From assembly GCA_910585665.1 (NCBI GenBank), contig CAJUFI010000085.1:1-9728 (forward strand): DNA of 9,728 nucleotides, read 5' to 3'. A program made the position numbers and the translations under genes. Of this stretch, positions 4,995-9,728 are shown in pieces. Position 1 is the stretch's first letter, and each line of letters starts with the position of its first letter. The notes beneath the pieces are model-generated. The model ran no database searches and had not been told where the DNA came from. It saw nothing but the letters and a program-made list of their open reading frames with translations. The DNA is from an uncultured Acetatifactor sp. (lineage in GTDB: Bacteria > Bacillota > Clostridia > Lachnospirales > Lachnospiraceae).

Positions 4995-7007
4995 ATGCAT
5001 TGGTCAGATAAGATTGCGGAAAAAATCATAAACAGAAACCCGGACAAGGAAGAATATGTATGCGCTGCCGGCATCAGTCCCTCCGGCTCCATCCACATCG
5101 GCAATTTCAGGGACATCGCCACCAGCCTGTTCGTGGTGAAAGCCCTGGAGCGCAAGGGAAAGAAAGCGAAGCTTCTCTTCTCCTGGGACGAGTATGACAG
5201 GGTCAGGAAGATTCCCGTCAATGTAGCCAAGGTAAGAGATGATATGGAGAAATATATCGGAGCATCCTATGCGGATGTGCCCAACCCTTTTGGCACAGAG
5301 GAGAAGACCTACGCGGAATATTTCGAGAAGGAATTCGAGGCTGCCATCGAAAAGTTCGGCATCAAGATGGACTACAGATACCAGGCGCAGATGAACAAAA
5401 GCGGCAAGTATAAGGATTATGTCATCGAAGCCCTTCAGAAGAGGGGCGAGATATTCGACATCCTGGACAGCTTCCGGACTCAGGACGCCCAGGAGGGGGA
5501 GAGGGAAGCCTATTACCCGGTGTCGATCTACTGCCCAGAGTGCGGCAGGGATACCACGAAGATTACGGAGCTTTCCGAAGACTGCACCAAAGCGAAATAT
5601 GTCTGCAAATGTGGCCATGAGGGAGAACATGACTTCACGAAGGACTTCAACTGCAAGCTGGCCTGGAAGATAGACTGGCCTATGCGCTGGAAGTACGAGC
5701 AGGTGGACTTTGAGCCCGGCGGAAAGGATCATGCCAGCCCCGGGGGCAGCTACGACACCAGCAAGGTCATCGCCAGGAAAATCTTCAACTACGAAGCGCC
5801 CCTGTTCCAGGGCTATGAGTTCATCGGCATCAAAGGGACCACAGGAAAGATGTCCGGTTCCACAGGCCTGAATCTGACCCCTGAGACGCTGCTGCACATT
5901 TACCAGCCGGAAGTCATCCTCTGGCTGTATGCAAAGTCGGAACCCAACAAGGCTTTCGATTTCTGCTTTGATGACGGCATTCTGAGACAGTATTTCGAGT
6001 TCGACAAGCAGTACAATAGCTTCATAGACGGTACAGCGGATGAATATATACAGGATATCATGAATAGCTGTCTTATGTTCGATGAGAAGATTAAGACAGT
6101 GCCCATGTCCCACCTGGTACAGCTGGGCTCCATCGTGGACTTCAATCCTGATATGCTGGAGACTGTGTTCGAGAAGATAGGTACTCCCTACAAATATGAT
6201 GATTTCAAGGAGCGTCTGGGCCTTGCGAAGTACTGGCTGGAGAACTGCTCCCCGGAGAACGTGAACAGGCTCTGCCCGGTGCGGAACTGGCCGGTGTACA
6301 ATGAGCTGGACGAAAAGGAAAAGAAAGCCGTGGAGATGCTGCATCAGTATCTTTCCGGCAACGAGTATACGCTGGATGAGCTGAACAAGGAGCTCTACGA
6401 GATTCCCAAGCGGATATACGGCTATGAGGCGGAGAACCTGAAAGCCCTCCAGGGCACCTTCTTCAAGGATGTGTACCGGCTCCTTTTAAATAAGGAAAAA
6501 GGTCCCAGGCTGTACCTCTTCCTGTACGCCATCGAGAAGGACAAGTTCCTGTCATTGCTGGATTTCTCCGCTCCCATGACGGAAGAGGAGGAAAAGGCGC
6601 TGACAGCCCCCGCGGAGGAAGCCGTGGAGGAAGAGCCTGCGGTGGAGTACGGCGAGCCGGACGAAGTGCAGCCCATAGGAGAGGAAATCGACATCGAGGA
6701 ATTCCGGAAAATCGACCTGCGGGTCTGCAAGGTGCTGAAATGCGCCGAGATCAGGAAGTCCCACAGCTGCTACAAGCTGACCCTGTTCGACGGGCTGAAG
6801 GAGAGGGTCATCGTGTCCAGTATCAAGCAGTACTATAAGCCGGAGCAGCTGATTGGCAAGAAAATCATCGTAGTGGCCAATCTCCAGCCCACCCGGTTCG
6901 TGGGAGTCAAGAGCGAAGGAATGCTGTTAGCCGGGACGAACAGCGCATGCGGCTGCCAGGTGGTGATAGTGGACGACATCGTGCCGGAGGGGACGAGAAT
7001 CTGTTAA
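4995..7007 (+). CDS. lysK: class I lysyl-tRNA synthetase with fused C-terminal EMAPII/Trbp111-type tRNA-binding domain
   Basis: This cytoplasmic enzyme attaches lysine to tRNA-Lys using ATP (EC 6.1.1.6). The 670-aa product is of the class I type, unrelated to the usual bacterial class II LysRS. The Rossmann fold starts AAGISPSGSIHIGNFRD with HIGN at 34-37, and the KMSKS loop reads KMSGS at 285-289. A zinc-ribbon-like insertion has C180, C183, C204 and C206. Helical anticodon-binding regions follow. After an acidic linker (~530-565), residues ~566-670 form an OB-fold tRNA-binding domain like the MetRS C-terminus: EFRKIDLRVCKVLKC, then KKIIVVANLQPTRFVGVKSE and GMLLAGTNSA. The family is usually ~500-550 aa, so the tail is an addition. 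The ATG at 4995 is preferred over an in-frame TTG at 4974 because AAAGGAG stands 10 bases before it and the family begins MHWSD. It is monocistronic, with its own promoter and terminator. Some databases name class I enzymes lysS. Confidence 0.93.
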   Translation: MHWSDKIAEKIINRNPDKEEYVCAAGISPSGSIHIGNFRDIATSLFVVKALERKGKKAKLLFSWDEYDRVRKIPVNVAKVRDDMEKYIGASYADVPNPFGTEEKTYAEYFEKEFEAAIEKFGIKMDYRYQAQMNKSGKYKDYVIEALQKRGEIFDILDSFRTQDAQEGEREAYYPVSIYCPECGRDTTKITELSEDCTKAKYVCKCGHEGEHDFTKDFNCKLAWKIDWPMRWKYEQVDFEPGGKDHASPGGSYDTSKVIARKIFNYEAPLFQGYEFIGIKGTTGKMSGSTGLNLTPETLLHIYQPEVILWLYAKSEPNKAFDFCFDDGILRQYFEFDKQYNSFIDGTADEYIQDIMNSCLMFDEKIKTVPMSHLVQLGSIVDFNPDMLETVFEKIGTPYKYDDFKERLGLAKYWLENCSPENVNRLCPVRNWPVYNELDEKEKKAVEMLHQYLSGNEYTLDELNKELYEIPKRIYGYEAENLKALQGTFFKDVYRLLLNKEKGPRLYLFLYAIEKDKFLSLLDFSAPMTEEEEKALTAPAEEAVEEEPAVEYGEPDEVQPIGEEIDIEEFRKIDLRVCKVLKCAEIRKSHSCYKLTLFDGLKERVIVSSIKQYYKPEQLIGKKIIVVANLQPTRFVGVKSEGMLLAGTNSACGCQVVIVDDIVPEGTRIC

Positions 7008-7073
7008 GATTTAACAGAAGAAAAAATTTGAATCAATCTATCCGGATATTCCGCAAATAGAATGGAATAGGAG

Positions 7074-7114
7074 TAAAAAAGACTGTCATTTGGAAGATAT
7101 GACAGTCTTTTTTA
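7074..7114. terminator. strong bidirectional intrinsic terminator after lysK
   Basis: The perfect 10-bp stem AGACTGTCAT (7080-7089) with ATGACAGTCT (7099-7108) is extended by an A-run on the left pairing with a T-run on the right. The symmetry allows termination on both strands. It closes the lysK transcript 66 bases after its stop. Confidence 0.92.
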
Positions 7115-7132
7115 GTCTCATTAAAATTCCTA

Positions 7133-7161
7133 TTGACATTTTTAACATTTTTTATTACAGT
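7133..7161 (+). promoter_or_regulatory. probable sigma-A promoter of the CotH-like gene
   Basis: TTGACA (7133-7138), 17 bases, then TACAGT (7156-7161): a perfect -35 and a 4-of-6 -10. The start codon is about 60 bases downstream. Weak -10 boxes are common where an activator or repressor acts. Confidence 0.55.
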
Positions 7162-7195
7162 ATTAGTATTGGATATATTAATTATATCATTGTTA

Positions 7196-7212
7196 TATCA
7201 TTTGAAATGATA
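7196..7212 (+). promoter_or_regulatory. 17-bp perfect palindrome before the CotH-like gene
   Basis: TATCATTTGAAATGATA is an 8-1-8 perfect inverted repeat ending at the Shine-Dalgarno AAGGAG (7212-7217). As DNA it could be an operator; as RNA it could form a hairpin limiting ribosome access. An imperfect palindrome of GATATA/TATATC lies just upstream at 7172-7188. Which factor acts is unknown. Confidence 0.45.
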
Positions 7213-7223
7213 AGGAGCCATTT

Positions 7224-9332
7224 ATGAAACGGAACTTTTGTCTTTGCATCATGTTCATGATGCTGCTTATCCTGCCTGTATCCTGCGGCCGGAACAGCGA
7301 TTCGCCCAAAGTGGCGATGGCGGCGGGGAACATAAGCGACATCGATCTGCCTCTGGGGCCGGAGGACCTGGACACAGACTTCCCTTCAGACGGAACATAT
7401 GTTCTATATACGGTGAATTCATCGGCTGCGGGCAGCATTACAGGTACGGCGCTGCAGAAGGTGCAGGGACAGGGAACCGCGGAAGTGAGAGCCGCTGCCA
7501 ACCTGGGCTATCGCTTCGTCTGCTGGAGCGATGGAAGCGAAGACCCTGTCCGCAGAGGGGACACCGCCGATGAGAACCGGGTGATTACGGCCATTTTCGA
7601 TTATGACAAGCTGGAGATGCCTATCCTGTCCATCGTCACCGAGACCAATCAGGATGTGGAGTCCAAAACCGAATACATAGGTGCCACGCTGACGCTCCTG
7701 GGCGCCAAGAGCAAATACAATTTTGAGAATCTGGAGATACAGATCAGAGGCAGAGGCAATTTCACATGGGGCCTGGAGAAAAAGTCCTATAAAATGAAGC
7801 TTCCCCGGAAACAGTCCCTCCTGGGGCTGGGCAAGGGGAAGTCGAAAAAGTGGGTGCTTCTTGCCAACCACTGCGACCAGTCTCTTCTGCGCAACTATGT
7901 ATGTCTGAACCTGGCAGGGGAGATGCCGTCCATCGCGTGGTCGCCGGACTGCACTTCGGTGGAGGTGTACCTCAACGGCGAATACCGCGGGGTCTATCTG
8001 CTGGTGGAAGAAATCGATGTGGGCAAGAACAAAGTCAATGTCTCGGAGGAAGTGACGGGAATGGGGGTCGATATCGGCTATCTCATCGAGATGAGCGGCA
8101 ACGCGAAGAATGTCATCTTTTCCGCAGGCGGGAAATCCTATCAGATGCACAATGACCTCTCCGAAAACCCCAAGGAGAGCCAGGAGCAGTACGATTACAT
8201 CAGGGATTATGTGCAGCAGTGCTGGGATGCGGTGAACAAGGGGGATGAGAAGGAAATCGGCAGGCTGATTGACATCGATTCCATGGTGGACGCCTATCTG
8301 ATGGAAGAAATCGTCAAGAACATGGATGTGGGCTGGGATTCCTTCTATCTGTACAAGAACGTGGGCGGCAAGCTGACATTCGGGCCTCTCTGGGACTTCG
8401 ACCTGGCTCTTGGCAACTGCAATCAGGGCTGCGAGACATATGACTCCCTTTACGCGGCGTATGTCATGTGGGACCAGAGCAATCCCTGGTTCTACACCAT
8501 GATGAATTATGAGTGGTTCCGGGAGCGGGTGGTGGAACGGTTTGATGATATCAGGAAAATCTGCGACGGGCTTTCGGATATGGTGATAGAGGAGGCGGAG
8601 GAATATTACAACAGCTTTTGTCGGAATTTCGATAAATGGCATATCTTCGGCCAGACCATAAATCGGGAGACGGAGCAGATTACCTCTCTTTCCACCTATA
8701 AGCAGCATTACACTTTCCTGGCCCAGTGGATCGATCAGCGGCTGGAATGGCTGGACGAGTGCTTCCACGAGGAGGCTTTCCTCAAGGAGTGGACAGGATA
8801 CGGCGTCAGTCCCAACGGGAACAAGCCCGGAGAGTTCCGGGGCAATGAGGAGGCCGGCGCCCTCTTAGACGGGTATACCGGGCTGTCGGTCACTGCCAGC
8901 AGCATAGATGCCACCATACCGGGCTTCGGCAACGAGGGAGTCATCAATCTCTTTGACGGCAGCATTCTGTCCAAATACTGCGCGGTAGTGGGCGACGGGG
9001 ACAATATAGGCACGGTGGACATCACATTCTCCCTCACAGAGGCTGCGTCACTGTCCGGGTATGTATTCTGCACAGCTAACGATACGTCGTTATATTCTGA
9101 CCGGAATCCCAAGAAATGGGTTCTGTACGGGAAAGCGCCGGACGGCAGTTGGGAAGAGGTGGACACTTGTAAAAGGAGCACCATGGGGCTGGACGCCGAA
9201 GATTACTGCTGTTATGGGCGCTTCTGCACCGATGCGGGGGTGTACACCGATTATAAGCTGACGATCACCCATGACGCGCTTATACAGCTCAGCGAGATTT
9301 TGCTGTTCGGCGAACCGCTTCCTTCGGAATGA
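7224..9332 (+). CDS. exported CotH-kinase-family protein with InlB-type repeat and discoidin-like C-terminus
   Basis: This 702-aa secreted protein is of the CotH family, whose spore members are atypical secreted protein kinases acting on coat proteins. Residues 1-20 are a signal peptide (MKRN plus hydrophobic core) followed by C21. The PVSC site resembles a lipobox but has proline at -3, so lipid anchoring is uncertain. Residues ~59-126 resemble a bacterial Ig-like/InlB B repeat (GYRFVCWSDGSED, ending ITAIFDY). Residues ~130-510 are the CotH domain: IRGRGNFTW at 174-182, KKSYKMKLP, KKWVLLANHCDQSLLRN, EVYLNGEYRGVYLLVEEI and the acidic motif GPLWDFDLALGN at 387-398. Residues ~553-698 look like a discoidin/F5-8C-type carbohydrate-binding fold. 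It has AAGGAG 6 bases before the ATG and a terminator behind, so it is a single-gene unit. The combination suggests a cell-surface or extracellular role rather than a coat role; the substrate is unknown. Confidence 0.88.
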   Translation: MKRNFCLCIMFMMLLILPVSCGRNSDSPKVAMAAGNISDIDLPLGPEDLDTDFPSDGTYVLYTVNSSAAGSITGTALQKVQGQGTAEVRAAANLGYRFVCWSDGSEDPVRRGDTADENRVITAIFDYDKLEMPILSIVTETNQDVESKTEYIGATLTLLGAKSKYNFENLEIQIRGRGNFTWGLEKKSYKMKLPRKQSLLGLGKGKSKKWVLLANHCDQSLLRNYVCLNLAGEMPSIAWSPDCTSVEVYLNGEYRGVYLLVEEIDVGKNKVNVSEEVTGMGVDIGYLIEMSGNAKNVIFSAGGKSYQMHNDLSENPKESQEQYDYIRDYVQQCWDAVNKGDEKEIGRLIDIDSMVDAYLMEEIVKNMDVGWDSFYLYKNVGGKLTFGPLWDFDLALGNCNQGCETYDSLYAAYVMWDQSNPWFYTMMNYEWFRERVVERFDDIRKICDGLSDMVIEEAEEYYNSFCRNFDKWHIFGQTINRETEQITSLSTYKQHYTFLAQWIDQRLEWLDECFHEEAFLKEWTGYGVSPNGNKPGEFRGNEEAGALLDGYTGLSVTASSIDATIPGFGNEGVINLFDGSILSKYCAVVGDGDNIGTVDITFSLTEAASLSGYVFCTANDTSLYSDRNPKKWVLYGKAPDGSWEEVDTCKRSTMGLDAEDYCCYGRFCTDAGVYTDYKLTITHDALIQLSEILLFGEPLPSE

Positions 9333-9376
9333 AGCTTCCCGGAGCAGATTTGCGGGGGAACAGACATGGATAGAGG

Positions 9377-9419
9377 GCTGCCCTATCAGGAATCATCCTC
9401 CTGGAAGGGCAGCTTTTTT
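9377..9419 (+). terminator. intrinsic terminator of the CotH-like gene
   Basis: The 7-bp stem GCTGCCC (9377-9383) with GGGCAGC (9407-9413) is followed directly by six T. The 23-base loop contains a further AGGA/TCCT pairing. It lies 44 bases after the stop codon. Confidence 0.85.
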
Positions 9420-9534
9420 ATGGCTTTTTTTCGGCTATAGCATGTGGGTGTCTCGCAACCATGGCTTCTCTGATATTTGATTACGATAATGTGGTATAAT
9501 GGATTCTTTTTTCATGATTTTGGAAGAAAATCAG

Positions 9535-9563
9535 TTGCCTAATCGTCCCTGTATCGGTATAAT
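9535..9563 (+). promoter_or_regulatory. candidate promoter reading into the hairpin array
   Basis: TTGCCT (9535-9540), 17 bases, then TATAAT (9558-9563). The -10 is also the first visible element of the repeat array, so the match may be part of the repeat rather than a promoter. A separate TGG-TATAAT (extended -10 type, 9492-9500) lies upstream. Between the terminator at 9419 and the array no gene is seen. Confidence 0.3.
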
Positions 9564-9728
9564 ATAACTTATCAGAAGCTGCACTTAGCTTCTGATAAAA
9601 GGCGCGCCCTTTTGCGCCGCATTCGATTATAGGAAGCTGCATCTGCTTCCTATAATATAACTTATCAGAAGCATGCACTTAGCTTCTGATAAAAGGCGCG
9701 CCCTTTTGCGCCGCATTCGATTATAGGA
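9558..9728. repeat. tandem array of ~93-bp units made of alternating hairpins, running off the window
   Basis: Unit 1 starts at 9558 and unit 2 at 9651. They are identical as far as unit 2 runs, except for one extra A in the first loop of unit 2. Each unit has hairpin 1, an 11-bp perfect stem TTATCAGAAGC/GCTTCTGATAA (9569-9598; 9662-9692). It then has a GC-rich block with GGCGC/GCGCC pairing (9601-9618) that contains GGCGCGCC, and hairpin 2, a 12-bp perfect stem ATTATAGGAAGC/GCTTCCTATAAT (9626-9656). Both loops begin TGCA. A minus-strand ORF crosses the array, but that follows from the repeat and is not taken as a gene. The function is unknown; it may be an intergenic repeat family or a structured RNA. 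Confidence 0.85.

Noticed and set aside
5004..6344. Long minus-strand ORF opposite lysK
   Set aside because: It comes from the codon bias of lysK on the other strand; there is no family signature or start signal.
9481..9678. Minus-strand 65-aa ORF across the hairpin array
   Set aside because: Its sequence is just the repeat unit read through nearly twice; there is no Shine-Dalgarno and the peptide repeats with the DNA.

Overview
The window looks like an accessory stretch of a Gram-positive Clostridia genome, most likely a gut Lachnospiraceae relative. Pointers are the near-consensus sigma-A promoters, strong Shine-Dalgarno sites, a class I lysyl-tRNA synthetase with a fused tRNA-binding tail, an AAA-ATPase-like/PDDEXK_9 gene of a type often found in many copies in these genomes, and a CotH-like secreted protein. 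The genus is an inference; no rRNA or other marker is present.

Left part (1-2600): a graveyard of small mobile elements and broken genes around one intact two-gene operon. At least four copies or pieces of a non-coding ~100-bp inverted-repeat element (MITE-like, TTA/TAA target duplication) lie at 1-52, 88-193, 191-296 and 332-350, and a fifth at 2126-2231. The copies at 191-296 and 2126-2231 are identical over 106 bp but inverted. Two copies split the 3' end of a small gene whose frame is restored when they are removed. Another sits in a GH31 alpha-xylosidase-like pseudogene that also carries a nonsense codon, an internal out-of-frame deletion and missing ends. Between them, on the minus strand, is an intact operon of a small all-helical protein and an ArsR-type repressor with a DUF2087 tail, driven by a perfect TTGACA-N17-TATAAT promoter overlaid by a near-perfect palindrome that is probably its operator.

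Middle (2600-4830): a strong promoter drives an AAA-ATPase-like gene whose C-terminal PDDEXK_9 nuclease-like part is out of frame because of a threefold 11-bp repeat. It is followed by an AT-rich gene for a small membrane-anchored protein with a possible ring-building-motif fold, and a terminator.

Right part (4830-9728): two well-kept monocistronic genes. The first encodes class I lysyl-tRNA synthetase with a C-terminal EMAPII/Trbp111-type domain; it has its own consensus promoter and a strong terminator. The second encodes a 702-aa exported CotH-kinase-family protein with an N-terminal InlB-type repeat and a C-terminal discoidin-like domain; it is preceded by a promoter and a 17-bp palindrome and followed by a terminator. 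The window ends in a non-coding tandem array of ~93-bp units built of alternating strong hairpins, which runs off the right edge.

The genes do not form one pathway. The best candidates for something undescribed are the MITE family and its possible link to the neighbouring nuclease-like gene, the hairpin array at the right end, and the phase-variation-like 11-bp repeat in the AAA-ATPase gene.
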